Source: Agarophyton chilense (lineage: Eukaryota > Rhodophyta > Florideophyceae > Gracilariales > Gracilariaceae). Taken from it: 64,000 bases of DNA. This document shows positions 10,660 through 21,577 of this stretch, one piece after another. Every line of letters begins with the position of its first letter. The stretch's first letter is position 1. Position numbers and translations under genes: made by a program. The notes under the pieces were generated by a model. The model was not told the origin of the DNA, did no database searches, and worked only from the letters and a program-made list of their open reading frames with translations. The stretch is from contig JARGXX010000111.1 of the NCBI GenBank assembly GCA_030374765.1, forward strand, positions 1,240,001 through 1,304,000, in the 5' to 3' direction.

Positions 10660-11030
10660 CTCTGTTGATGTTTTTCAGTATGCTGCTACGACTTAGAATA
10701 ATATAAAATTTTGGAGATGGAGATTGACAATTGTTGTTGGTTTTTGAATAATGGTTTTCAATATCGATTAAAACCAAAAAAATCTGATATCGGACGATTC
10801 TGAAAAAACTCTAAACTGTTGCTGCACGATTTGGCTCGGTTCTGATTTCGATTTCCAACGATTTCGAGCGACCAATTACGGTTTTGCACGATTCTGATTT
10901 TGCACACTACAGTGCGATTTTCAGTTTTTTCACGATTTCAATTCTGACCAATGCTTATACTGTACTCTTCGATTCTTGACGGTTTGAACGATTCTAAAAG
11001 GTTTCAACCGGTTTTGGCCGATTCTGAATT
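10660..11030. repeat. AT-rich degenerate CGATTCTGATTT-type repeat tract
   Basis: Variants of CGATTCTGA, CGATTTCGA and ACGATTTC recur irregularly from about 10785 to 11030 without a fixed period. It looks like a decayed simple repeat. No ORF. Confidence 0.45.
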
Positions 11031-11087
11031 TCGGTGCAGTTGTTGTCTCCCTTCGTGATGAGACTTCTCTTCGCGTTGCGGTATACT

Positions 11088-11404
11088 TGTAGATGATGAG
11101 TAGACTAGTCCTGTACGTAGTCTGGGCCCATAACCAATGATGGTTTAAAGTACACTTGAACACGGATAATTATATGAAGTGTTTACTTGAGTTCGTTTTC
11201 TTCGACTCAGTCTCTGTTCTCCTTTCTTTTTATACTGCTTTGAAGCACTTGTAATTTGTTCTAGACGCATATCATTTTATTTTAAGATAGTTCTTGCATT
11301 TTCTACATAAAGTTCTGTAGAAGGTTCTAGATGCTTCCACATTTTTCTATCACATACAGCAGTTTCCAATTGCCTTCCAAAACCTTCTAGAGGTTTATAC
11401 AACA
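11088..11404 (-). mobile_element. Solo LTR, ~300-bp family, copy B
   Basis: The minus strand begins TTGTATAAACC and ends CTCATCATCTACA, and it aligns throughout with copies at 2872-3169 and 14858-15125. It keeps the 3' segment with GGGCCCAGACTACG that copy C has lost. The heat-shock-like 13-mer of the other copies is mutated here in its central TTC. No target-site duplication is visible. Confidence 0.65.
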
Positions 11405-11623
11405 CAGGTTCTCGGTATTCTGTCTTTTACACTGCGCAGAATTTTCGCACATACTTAACATCCAACCTATAGAGAATTTCTACGATAGTCTACAGTAAGC
11501 CGGTGCTTGTGGGTGCCGGCGGCAAGCTATTTGCGCGCATTTACGCTGGCAGTATGCCAATTGGTAGCATCTTTCTACGTTTTTCACCGCTGGAAACAGT
11601 CAACTTCAAGCTTCACTCACAAA

Positions 11624-12271
11624 ATGCTGCTTGCGTGCCAGTCGAAACTGGGACGACGCGCCGAAAGCCCCAGGCATTCGCTTTCTCAGAGTTCCTTGCA
11701 CCGCCTGGCATCACCGTATATCCGACCGTCCCCACCAACGGCGGACCAAACAGGTCCAACCTCGCTTCCGCCAACCCCTGCTGCCGCGCCCACGCGCCCA
11801 TTCTCCTGTCGCCCGCCTCTCGCACCTCAAACACATCCTGAAACTATTCTGAACCCCCGTGCCTCACCGCCCGCGGCTTGCTCGCGCTCTGGAACAACTT
11901 CTACCCAAACAATCGCCTCACCCAACGAGCGCATCACCTCTTCTGAACCAGATATCCTCCACTCCAAACGACCCACCCAGTCCGAAGCGTTAGTGGCTTT
12001 CATCGCAGAACAACTAAAGACTCTGGCGGAGCAACAGAAGACCATTGCAATGGTCGCTTTGCAGCTTCAAGCCATGCAGGCACACCAGGACGTATTGGTA
12101 CCACCAACCTCCGTTGCCCCACATCCTCAACCATCTTCTCCCCTCCGCCAGCCCTCTGCAGATTGCAACACCCTTCCCCTTCCCCTCCCTTCCCGAACTC
12201 TGCCTGCTGCATCCAAGCAGAGCCATATAACAGCTTCCCCTGTTCTGCACAGCTCCTCAGCTAAGTATTGA
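11624..12271 (+). CDS. Pro/Ser-rich, gag-like protein fragment, ~215 aa
   Basis: The frame is open from 11507, but the first ATG is at 11624. The N-terminal ~110 residues are rich in Pro, Ser, Thr and Ala (disordered). Around residues 120-160 there is a heptad-like helix, ALVAFIAEQLKTLAEQQKT followed by LQLQAMQAHQ, then another Pro/Ser-rich tail. This pattern is common in gag or ORF1 proteins of retroelements. Downstream, past a stop, 12940-13190 has a frame reading SSIQKFHIAATLFRDMI and SIRVYYSQDSRAQRKRRL that could be the decayed remainder. There is no zinc knuckle and no pol nearby, so the gag identity is a guess. Confidence 0.35.
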   Translation: MLLACQSKLGRRAESPRHSLSQSSLHRLASPYIRPSPPTADQTGPTSLPPTPAAAPTRPFSCRPPLAPQTHPETILNPRASPPAACSRSGTTSTQTIASPNERITSSEPDILHSKRPTQSEALVAFIAEQLKTLAEQQKTIAMVALQLQAMQAHQDVLVPPTSVAPHPQPSSPLRQPSADCNTLPLPLPSRTLPAASKQSHITASPVLHSSSAKY

Positions 12272-13341
12272 GCAGTATTCGGGTACTAAGACAGTTCTAG
12301 GTCGAGCTAGTCGAGAAGCGTAGCAGAGGTACACGGTAGTCGGATGACTTCCAGTAGCATCGTGCTGTGTTTAGATAAATGTTCTTAACTACTGCTATGT
12401 AATACATGTAGACACACTTTAGCGGTTGCCATGTAATATCTATTCTCTCGTGCATATTACATGTAGTTCCATGTCATTCATATCAGCTCCCCCTGTGGCC
12501 AACCACCCTTCCCTTTTGCCCCACCCTTCGCAAGCACAGAACCTGGAACCAACAGCTCCCGACTTTTAAATACTGATCTCGGCAAGCTTCACAATGTGTC
12601 TGATATCCTGACTGTGAACAGAATCGCTGGCTGAAGAGCTTGAGGCAGCTCTTCAGAGCGGGCTTTAATAGTGCTTTGTGGAACTACATAGCCACGCAAC
12701 AGCGCTATATATGCTACTTTGGGTAGCATCCCAGAATCTTGCATCCCAGTGTGGGAGTGATTACTCTAAGAGACGCATATGCGTGCTCGTACCTAATTTG
12801 CAGATGCCAGATTATAAGCTTCTCCCCGGTAAATCATTGAATACCCAAAGAGGCTGAGTAGCTTCAACACAACGTACCATGCACGAGAAAATGGATGTAC
12901 GTCCATGAAAGTGCGCTCATTCATCTGGAGCATCCACCACGTCACCATTCTCTCGCCCGCTGTCTCATCAATTCAGAAATTTCATATTGCGGCTACGTTG
13001 TTCCGCGACATGATCAGTAACTGGTACAAAAGGCAGATCACGTAAGTCTTAACATTTGATGCCCTCGAAGAAGTACAAAGCGCTATGCTGGAAGAAGTCG
13101 TCCCCCCGAACGCGAAGGCAGCAGCGCGGGTGAATTCCATACGTGTCTACTATTCTCAGGACTCCCGGGCTCAGCGAAAGAGGAGACTGAATTCAAAACT
13201 CTTACCAAAAGCAACATAATCATCAACCTCTTTTTCCGTCTCTGAAATTTCCCGAGCATCGCTAGCGGGGTCCATATGGCTCATATTTGGTGGTTCTCTC
13301 GCAAAAGAACCTAGTATCAAGTGACAACCAAGCTTATCGAT
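12272..13341. other. Decayed, no intact gene
   Basis: Short coding-like stretches in plus frames, notably 12940-13190 with one stop (see the preceding entry), are mixed with non-coding sequence. Nothing can be named. Confidence 0.35.
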
Positions 13342-13587
13342 CTATGAAGAATAGTTACCAATATAAAATACAGCAAAAATACGCAAAACGTCCAGTTTTT
13401 TCGATCTTATCTTATTAAGATTTGTTCGAAATGTAGAAAGTCGAAAGCGTTCGAATATGCCACCAATTTTCTCTACATCAGCTGCACTCTTACTATCCAC
13501 CAGTTCACCAGTGTCGAGAATCTCATGAATCTTGCGTACAGCTGCAGAGTCGTCTGTCCTACAAGGTCGCCTCACTGGTGGAGCCAT
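13342..13587 (-). CDS. Unidentified small protein, 81 aa (possible transposon-related fragment)
   Basis: It begins at ATG (13587) with MAPPVRRPCRTDDSAAVRKI and continues through IHEILDTGELVDSKSAADVEKI and STFRTNLNKIRSKKLDVLR. The composition is protein-like, with a basic helical C-terminus, and the pattern around FRTNLNKIR recalls DNA-binding N-terminal modules in some transposon proteins. I do not recognise the family. It could be the first exon or a broken end of a longer gene; downstream sequence on this strand is not coding. Confidence 0.3.
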   Translation of the reverse strand: MAPPVRRPCRTDDSAAVRKIHEILDTGELVDSKSAADVEKIGGIFERFRLSTFRTNLNKIRSKKLDVLRIFAVFYIGNYSS

Positions 13588-13837
13588 TGCCGCTTGGGTT
13601 CAGTAGCAGAAGCAGTCTATTCAAGACGATGATTTCGATATTGGTAGAGTTTTTGTCGAACCATGTGATCTATACTACGCTTATTTTGCAATTGAAGGCA
13701 AGACTTGATGACCCTGTTTTGTTTCTGGTAAAATATTGAAAATTGACAAGTCATTGCTTATCTCTGGAGTATAACTTTTATTTGATTTGGTATCTAACAA
13801 TGTGTAGCTTACAAAAATATATAAGAGTAATGGTCAT

Positions 13838-14340
13838 CTAATCTATATCTGACGTAGCCGTTTGTTTCACAACAACGCACAGAGTATGTCTTGTGCGCCA
13901 AAAAATACAACTTGCTGGCCGCGAGATTGATTGAATGAAAGTCTGGGTCGTGTTCTTTATCGTAAGGCAACCCAAAAAGTGCCAGAACAAATGGTTAGAA
14001 CTCAGTAAAGTGGTCTTTATTGATGGATTCGGACATCTGTGCTTCTCCGGGCATCGCTTCGGCGTGTTGAAGTAACGATGGGGGAGCTTGGAACTGGAGA
14101 ATGAGATCCTCGCTGGCCGAAAAGGAGTGATATCCTTTTCTTTCGCAGCCAGCGAATTCCGGTTGTGGTGGAAAGGCAAAAATCCAGTCAGACAGAGGCG
14201 GGCTCTCTGATACTCCTCAGACGAAGAAGAAGCTCCTTCCATGTCGCTCGTGGGCTCGTCTGGGGGCCATGGCTTCTCAGGATGCAATGAGCATCATCGC
14301 TTTGCAACGCGATCGTGACAAAAAGAAAGCATGAGCGGTG
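13838..14340 (-). pseudogene. Unidentified decayed coding region
   Basis: Two overlapping minus frames look protein-like. One covers about 14287-14190 (DEPTSDMEGASSSSEEYQ). The other covers about 14190-13840 (SDWIFAFPPQPEFAG, ESINKDHFTEF, ALFGLPYDKEHDPDF, SINLAASKLYFLA) with one stop. This suggests a frameshifted gene of about 150 residues. No family recognised. Confidence 0.25.
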
Positions 14341-14428
14341 ATGTCTATTTGAGCCGATTTGTCCCAAACGTCTCGGACGCTCCAAAGGGCTGACACAACT
14401 CTGCCGCGAGCGTAGAGAGAGTCACAAT

Positions 14429-14850
14429 ATGGCTGCTGCTACAGACAGCGGAGCCCAAACAATGGACGAGGAATGTCATACAACTGCACAGAATCCTCAC
14501 TCTCTTCCAGAAGACCAGCCTCGTCGAGCCTCCGACACACCAACGTCGCACGCCGCCCTGGTCCCTTCCCTAGAATCAGCCAAGAACCTTAGCTCCTCCG
14601 CCAAGGCCGAAGAAAGGACATCTATCAATATCAGGTCCTTCATTTCGGGCATTCGGAAGAGCACCAAGATCGTTCCATCTATATCAGACGCGCAAAAAGT
14701 AGATGTAGCGACATGCCTCCTTTTTGATACCGCCGAACCCTGGCATTCGAGAGCGGTAGAGAGTGGAAAGCAATTTAGGTAGCTGGAACAGCTGCAGAAA
14801 GGAATGACAAAAGTCTTTGTTCCAACTGATGCGTTGGCCTCAGCAATAGA
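14429..14850 (+). pseudogene. Gag-like fragment
   Basis: It starts MAAATDSGAQTMDEECHT and includes a block INIRSFISGIRKSTKIV followed by DAQKVDVATCLLFDTAEPW. This resembles the gag pattern in which a coordinate-like Phe/Gly segment is followed by KV..A...L...A..W. A stop at 14780 interrupts the frame, and it is then cut by the small LTR at 14858. Assignment to a retroelement gag is tentative. Confidence 0.35.
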
Positions 14851-14857
14851 TGATAGT

Positions 14858-15125
14858 TGTAGAAACCTCTAGAAGGTTCCAGAATGCAACTGGAAACGGC
14901 TTTATGTAATAGAAGTATGTGGAAGACTCTAGAAGCTTTTATAGAACTTTATGTAGAAAATGCAAGAACTATTTTAGAACAAAATGATATGTGTCTAGAA
15001 CAATTTAGAAGTGCTTTAAAGCAATGTAAAAGAACAGAAGAACAGAGACTGAGTCGAGAAAAACGAACTCAAGTCCACACTTCACAGAATCATTTGCGTT
15101 CGAGTGTACTTTATTCCATCAATGA
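14858..15125 (+). mobile_element. Solo LTR, ~300-bp family, copy C (3' truncated)
   Basis: It begins TGTAGAAACCTC and aligns closely with copy A for about 265 bases, but lacks the terminal GGCCCAGACTACG segment. An ORF at 14884-15162 is an accident of this LTR. Confidence 0.65.
14872..14884 (+). promoter_or_regulatory. Heat-shock-element-like motif in LTR copy C
   Basis: GAAGGTTCCAGAA is an exact GAAnnTTCnnGAA, identical to that in copy A. Confidence 0.5.
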
Positions 15126-15592
15126 TCTCATCCAATTCCGCAGGAAGAGCTCCCATGTTTGAATCATGATAATAGGGTTTCATTTGCTTCACGTATCTAC
15201 GAAGCTAGTTCCATAGCTTAAAAAGTTGCATATGAGAGCTACATCTAAGAAAAATGCGGCTTGCTTAACAGCTGACGCTTCATAGTGATCACTCTAGCCA
15301 TCTAGGGACATCTAATGTGACTAAACATGAAGATAGTTATCAGGCTGCCACAATCTTCTCAAAGTGTGATACTACAATGGATTAGAGAAAAAATTCCTCA
15401 TTCACCGTAGTGGAACAATTCGAAGACGCTAGAGATTGGTTTACGGCGATGAAGCGGGTCGTATGAGCTCTCTCAACAGCAAGGAGAAGTAAATGTTATA
15501 ACAAAGAAGCAATCATCATCAATGCCCACTATTAGCCCAATCTTCGCTTTCATTTCAAACCAATGGTACCCACTTGCCAAGCACGTAGGCCG
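15126..15592. other. Intergenic, no gene seen
   Basis: No ORF with coding character. The part near 15500-15592 is probably the 3' untranslated region of the minus-strand gene that follows. Confidence 0.4.
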
Positions 15593-15979
15593 CTAATCAT
15601 CGTAATACTTCCCCTTCCCGCGACCCCTACCCGGACGTCCGTATCCATAGCCATAGTCATAGCCATATCCTCCATAGTACGGCCCAGGACCTCCATACCC
15701 ATTGTACCCGCGACCTTTATAGCCATAGTAGCGCCCGCGGCCGCCATAACCGTAGTAGCGTCCCCGACCGTATCCGTATCGTTTGTATCTCTTGCGGCCA
15801 CTTCTCTCGGCTGGTTCTAATTCGACCTCGTGTTCAACGTCTACCAAATTGCCCATCTCTTGCAACATGTCGTTATCCATGGCCGGAGTAGACCCTTTTA
15901 CCATGTCCGTGTCCACTGCGGCTGCTGTGCTCACGGAGACAAGGGCGACCAAAGTCACCAGGAGAACGATTCGAAACAT
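15593..15979 (-). CDS. Secreted Gly/Tyr/Arg-rich prepro-protein, 128 aa
   Basis: An intact ORF with a TATA box 122 bases upstream of its ATG. Residues 1-21 (MFRIVLLVTLVALVSVSTAAA) form a classic signal peptide (quoted here only as description). Residues 22-60 are acidic (Asp/Glu-rich, with a VEHEVELEPAE run). Residues 61-68, GRKRYKRY, hold clustered basic residues suited to proprotein cleavage. The rest is almost entirely Gly, Tyr and Arg in repeats of YGYGRGRYYGYGG type, ending GKGKYYDD. The layout (signal, acidic pro-piece, basic cleavage site, cationic low-complexity mature part) resembles precursors of GY-rich antimicrobial peptides and of tyrosine-crosslinked wall or adhesive proteins. 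Function is inferred only; no homologue is recognised. Confidence 0.75.
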   Translation of the reverse strand: MFRIVLLVTLVALVSVSTAAAVDTDMVKGSTPAMDNDMLQEMGNLVDVEHEVELEPAERSGRKRYKRYGYGRGRYYGYGGRGRYYGYKGRGYNGYGGPGPYYGGYGYDYGYGYGRPGRGRGKGKYYDD

Positions 15980-16100
15980 GCTTGCAGTAGTCTTGGATTA
16001 TAGCGATACGGCTTGAAGTGAAAGAAGGCAAGGAACTGCACTGAATTGGTTTGGGTTTCGATTCACGCCAGCAAAGAACCAAGCCGGGCTGCTTCCTTGG

Positions 16101-16108
16101 CTTTTATA
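16101..16108 (-). promoter_or_regulatory. TATA box for the Gly/Tyr-rich gene
   Basis: TATAAAAG on the minus strand, about 120-130 bases before the ATG at 15979, giving a leader of roughly 90-100 nt. Confidence 0.65.
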
Positions 16109-16640
16109 CCTTTCACGGGAAGAATTTCTTCTCTTTCGGCTATTGTCTGTTGCATAGAAAACGTCATGATCTCATAGAAAACTGCGGAGGCCCTATTGTT
16201 TTCCTGTACTATGAATTGCATATGTTAGAAGATAAAGGGTTACCAGTCCCAAATTCACCTAGCTGATGAGCGAATAGAAGAATCGTCCAATCCTCTCGAA
16301 ATACTACGTGTCTAATGGGCCCGTTGCAATCTCGAGCGCTTGTCCTAGAACAGACTGGACGTTTGAAGACGTAAGGATCTTATATGTTCTCGTAGCCGTC
16401 TTGTGTTATGGTTTTATCGCTTAGCACATCGCAGTGTGTAAATATGAGACAAATATCAAGTCACAAGAGGCTTGAAGGGAGTATCCTTCTTTCTTTAGTT
16501 TAGTTAAATGCAGTTGCAGAACGAAGGGTAGCAGTACTTGTCGCTTGGTTCCGAGGGAGAATATCGTCTCTAGGGCTCAAATCTCTCTCTCACTGCCAGG
16601 CAATAACCATTACTAACTTGATTCTTCACGATTTGTTTTT

Positions 16641-16690
16641 GATTCTGACATGTAAAGTTGCCCGTAGATGCAACTTCACATGTCAGATTC
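16641..16690. repeat. Hairpin with 21-bp arms
   Basis: The left arm GATTCTGACATGTAAAGTTG (plus C) at 16641-16661 pairs with 16670-16690, with one mismatch and an 8-base loop. There is no T-run, so it is not an obvious terminator; possibly a tiny MITE remnant. Confidence 0.6.
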
Positions 16691-17149
16691 AACGAGCATC
16701 ACGAGAGATATAGGGTTAACCGGAGAGCCCTTTGACTCAATTCGGTTTGTTTCGCATGAAATGCATTGTGTGACCATGTTTAGTATCTGGTTTTTATCCG
16801 CAACTCGGGAGGCTTTCCGGTGATGTCGAAGGAGAGGGGAGCAACATCCCTGGCAAGAATTCAAGCTTGTTTATTAACATTAGATTGCTGATCGAACGTT
16901 CTCCGGAGAAGTTTGTGGACAAAGCAAATGCTTTTGGTCATGATGAAACTGTCGAAAACCCTTACAGAAGACTGAAGTGATTGTTAGAATAGTGCACAGC
17001 TCGCACAAGAAAGTATGCCTTCGCTGCGCCGGGCGAGGCGGCCACCGGAACAAGCGGCGCCCGATTGTTCCCAACCCTCTCCCTGCCTGGCTCTCGCAGC
17101 TGCGCTCGCTGCATTCCACCGTTGGATTACATGATTCGTTGCAACTCAT

Positions 17150-17188
17150 TTGAATTCAGTTCAATTCAGTTCAATTCAGTTCAATTCA
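17150..17188. repeat. Short tandem array, 10-bp unit
   Basis: About four copies of TTCAATTCAG in direct order. Confidence 0.8.
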
Positions 17189-19575
17189 AAGATGAAAAAG
17201 GCAAGTTGCCGAGATTCTTCCAGCTGTGAGAGGCATCTCCAGGGAGGAAAAATATATCATAGCACGTACAACGCTTTTAGGACCGGAACGTTTTCTCGAT
17301 CGAGAAAGAGGCACGCATCGGCGTGCGACTTTGGGGAAACAGAAGCGTCTTGCTACACATATATTAAAGTTTATCAGGATATCAAACTGATGCAGATCAT
17401 AAAGCATCATGCACGTACGACATGCAGATCGTGGGCAGGGCAAAAATCCAATGGTTTGCGAAAAGAATCTCAAAAAGTTGTCAACGGGTTGTCTGTTTTG
17501 TCGAGGGTGTCGAGCCATTCACGTAGAGTGTTAAAAATCAGGTGGAGAAAACAGTTCCTTCCAGCTTCGCACTTGTTGTCTACAAAAGCTCTAGTAGGGT
17601 AAGATGAATTGAGATGAAATGTGCGATGCAGAAGTCGTTAGGGAGTTGGTCATTGAATTGGAGTATGCACATATTGCAGACTGTGCGGTTTTGTATGTGC
17701 TATGACGCACATGCGCTTACGTCTATCGGAGATTAATGGTAAGAACGCAGTGTATAATTCTTCTGAAGTGCAGTTTGTAGTATTACCTCAATGCGTCTGT
17801 AGTGTTTGGCTCCCACTATAGCAGCCACAGAATCTTACTTCAGCTTTAAGTGGGTTTACTGCAGTAGCAGTATTAAAGGCAACTCTGGGTCGCTTTCTCC
17901 TCGACCAAGAGAGGCAGAGTAACAACACGTTTTGTAAGTATCTCAAGTAGATGGAGGCGTTCGACACAGAACATGCTGTCTACGCTGAAATTCATCTATC
18001 ATTAAGAAACAAAACTTGTTGAGTAGACAATTCACATGAGTGCTTGACTTTCTAAAAGCTCCAAGAGAACAGGAGCCAAAAATCATAAACTGTTCCAAGA
18101 ACCGAACCTGTTCTGGCAGAGAGATATGAATGTTGGCTGCAAACCCTATCCAAAGATTTTGCGTTGTTCGTACATGTACTGTTCGAACTTGATGAGCTGA
18201 ATGAACACGTCAAGGGCGGGCACAATTGATGCATACCACCCTTGCTTAGTACACCCCGAGGTCAGAAACGATGTCGGTTTAACGTCTAGTGAGTCATCCA
18301 ATTGCCCACATTGAGGCTTTTTGTAGAAATCGCTGTCTGCATGACAATTGTCAGAGCATGACGCCAGAGATTGTGGAAGAAGGAACTGCAGGGCCATAGA
18401 TCCTGCAGATCTATCGGCTTTTACGTATACCACGGCGCCCAAAATTCATTTTTTAATTTTTGCCTCTTTTCATGGCGGTGATTCGCTACTTACGGAGATG
18501 GCAGAACAAGTGCGAGAAAGAGCTTGTAGATGCGCTGTCCACGTTGTCGACGAAATACACTAATCAATTGTGATGCGCCCGCTCAAGTGATCCGATCGTA
18601 AAGCGATTCCCAGATCCATTTCCGCGGGCTCGTCCCAAAATAAAACCACTTCTGCGTGCGTTGACGTACGAAAGCTTCCCCTTTCCATTTCGCTCCTCTG
18701 CGCTATCGGACATCTTTCACCGAACCTCTCGCGGCACTTGCTTGCCGTCGACGTCTTGATATTTACCTCGCTTCCGCATGTGATTGCCAAATCACTCTGC
18801 TTTCGAAGTATAAACACCTATCGCTTCCATAGGTTGCTGGCACGCAGTTGACACGTACAGTCCAAGTCCAGCTATGCACACAAAATGTTTGTGCTTTTGG
18901 AAGTCTTCCATCCCTTTTATGCTGAGAAAAGGGCGATCGACAATGTATCGTCGATACACTTAGCTTTATCTTCTTCGTGCATAGCGCAGAACGCAAAAAC
19001 AGCCAGGTTGGGACGAATTTCTCACGAGGAGGTCCAAAATTTCAGATAAGTAACATGAGTTCATCCGTTTGGCATACATTACCAAACAAACTGAGCAACT
19101 GAACGACACAAATTGTATGGAATTGTGAAACGCTCGAAACTTGTTCTTACCGTCTTTTCGCAATTCCTCACCTCTTCGCATATTTGTGTTCCCATCCTAA
19201 CCCACACACCAAATGCGTTCAGCGAACGCTTTCTGATAACCGAAAGAAAAAGCGACGTCATCTGCGCGAGACAATCGTCTACTCCTTGATGTCAACATCA
19301 TTGCGCATTTCGGAAACTACGCTGACATGGCTGCGAGTGTGAATATATGACCTGATTGATCAAACTCGCGCGCAACTGTTTACCCCAGTAGATCTCCCAA
19401 ACTAAACCTGAATTGCTTCATTCTTTCACTCTTTTCGTAGAAGTGTCGACTATATACAAAGGACTAGAACAATAACTTAATATAATCAAACACATCACAA
19501 TAATATCTAAAACGCAATTGATCCCAAACTGCACAAAAAAGCAATTTTTGCACAAAGATCAACTTATTACACTAA

Positions 19576-20400
19576 TCACGAGAAATTGCTCGGATTAATA
19601 GTATCTTCATCCGAACCTATTTCATGATATATGGATTCCATACGTCTCTGAAGTTTTTCTCTGTACGTTTGTTGCACAATTTTTCGCTTTCTCCCAACTT
19701 CCTCACCAATTTCATATAATCGATTTTTAGTGCGATTATATTGGGCAGCATCTTCAGCCCGAAGTGGATTCCACCTTATATGCGCGTTTGTCATAAAGAC
19801 ACAAAATAAAAATAGTTCGTCATAAACATTCTCGCTCCATCGGTATTCTGAACCTTTATCACTCCATAACTGTGTTAATCGGCCTAAATATATATTTTTT
19901 GATTATTATTAAGTTCTGATTGAGATAATATTCTTTTCATCAGCTTTTTCTTCGGGTGAACTCCAAACACATGCTCTGAAGCACCTTGGTATCTCTTATC
20001 CATTCAGGCTCCACATTGATCGGGACATTTTTCTTATAAATATCAAGTGTCTATTATATATATATTTTTTATCTTCTCTCTTCTACAACACAGTTTTGTG
20101 ATTAGGTAAATTTAACATAAACAATCAATGTCTGCTTTTTAGCCAGGAGCTAATGGATAAATATTAGTTTTCATTTCATTTGAGAGTACAAAAACTTCTG
20201 TTTTAAGACCATAAAGCTTATGTTTGCTGCTAAAAAAAATTCTTTCTTCGGCCATGCCACCGATTCGACACAAAGATTGTTAAAAGATAAAATCTGTTGC
20301 GTTTATACAGAATTAAATAATTTTGAATATCAAACTGGGGCGCAAAACACGTATTCATTGTCCAAAGCCCGTTGATTTCATAGACGTAGTTATTTTATAA
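19576..20400 (-). pseudogene. DDE_Tnp_4-like transposase remnant
   Basis: The minus strand carries blocks in the order expected for the IS5/PIF-Harbinger-like (DDE_Tnp_4) transposases common in protists and algae. Near 20230-20150 a HKLYGLKTEVFVLSNEM-like segment follows the FYSGKHKLYG pattern. Near 19990-19930 comes YQGASEHVFGVHPKKK, the ADKGYQGA...PKK block. From about 19890 down there is GRLTQLWSDKGSEYRWSE, then YDELFLFCVFMTNAHIRWNPLR, and a basic coiled tail (KRKIVQQTYREKLQRR) to the stop at 19576. The blocks are separated by stops and frameshifts in AT-rich sequence. The first catalytic Asp region was not found, so the copy is dead. Confidence 0.6.
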
Positions 20401-21247
20401 TAAATAGCAAATAGAGCAGACGAGTTTAATTATCAACATCTCAAACGTAGTCCCGTTGATGTTAAATATTTGGCAAAGAAAGTACATTTGTTCCATCACG
20501 CATGGTGGGTAACGTCATACGAGAATATCTTTATTCGTAAACGAATATAGACGTTCTTTTCTACTATTCTAATTTCCTTCGATAATTGTCGACACCCTAT
20601 TCCACAGTATGTCTATTTCTTATGCAGAAATATTAGTCATTAGAATGATTGTATGTGATCGATTTTGGAAATAAAACGAGTTATAAATTAGACTTGCTGA
20701 ATAGGTTTCTTCGTCTGAATTACGGTTTTTTGAGTATTACTGTTGTAATTTGTTTTCTTGCTGAAACGCATTTTCGGTACAGAGATCTACCGCTTGAGCT
20801 GCATGCTTGGAAGTTATTTGGCTCATATTAAAAATAGGGGGATTGGTATGTGTAGAACCTAGACTTTTACGTGATTATAGTTAGGAAAAGATCAACTTCG
20901 TGCATAAATACTGCTTCACTGCGTTGAAACTAAGCAATTGTAATTTAGACTGATGTCTAATCTATATGAGGAGTTAGTAAATTATTACTGTATATATCCT
21001 AGCTTAACGAAATTAAACAGCAAAATAACAATCTCGTTGTGATTATTGCTCTTTTTACGCAAATACTTATGTGTACATAAAGACCAGTGTCCCCCAGTGA
21101 CGAGATGTTATTTACGTCAACGGGCTCTATTTATTTGAGAGGTCTAGTGTAACTGCAAGTTCCTACGTACGTACCAGGTGAGTTGAAAACAGCACAGACA
21201 AGTGTCAGGGGGCGAATCTTATCATTCAGCTTATTTCACGCAGAAAA
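20401..21247. other. AT-rich, no gene seen
   Basis: AT-rich sequence between the transposase remnant and the copia 3' LTR. It may hold the 5' part of the decayed transposon. Confidence 0.4.
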
Positions 21248-21564
21248 TGCAAACTGTGAGCGTCTAAGCTGACTTCTCAGTCGATGACCAGAGACTGCTT
21301 TGTGCCTGTCTTTATATATTTCTAAAATGCAGTGTAATAATTCCCTAGTCGTCATCAAATTCTACGTCCTAAGTGTCCAATACGCATAGACCATTATAGG
21401 GGAAAGACACAAAAGAAGTCCTTTCAGATCATCCTTAGGAATCCTTGAGGATGTACTGACTTGATCATAGATGTCGCCTGAATGCGGCATCGTCCTTGCA
21501 GTACGTAAGCGTTTCCAATTCTGCACACGCAGATGCACATTTTTTCAAATAAAGTATTCCACCA
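21248..21564 (-). repeat. Copia 3' LTR
   Basis: Same length as the partner at 26956-27272. The purine-rich GAAGTAAATG on the minus strand, between the pol stop (21578-21580) and the LTR, may be the polypurine tract. An ATATAAAGAC motif inside the LTR (minus strand) is a plausible TATA box. Confidence 0.85.
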
Positions 21565-21577
21565 TTACATTTACTTC

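Larger units (their letters stand above)
16109..19575. other. Long stretch without a supported gene
   Basis: Scattered ORFs of 60-150 codons occur on both strands. The largest is 17150-17602 plus, which overlaps an equally open antisense frame at 17186-17518. None shows a domain or a convincing promoter. The interval includes a 21-bp hairpin at 16641-16690 and a short decamer array at 17150-17188, listed separately. Several start codons of these ORFs are non-ATG. Confidence 0.4.

Noticed and set aside
17150..17602. 150-codon plus ORF starting in the decamer repeat
   Set aside because: The start lies in a simple repeat, the antisense frame is equally open, and there is no domain or promoter.
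19000..19300. Loose similarity to 39480-39790 (shared AAATGCGT and TTTCTGATAAC stretches)
   Set aside because: Only short, scattered matches; not enough to claim a repeat family without alignment.
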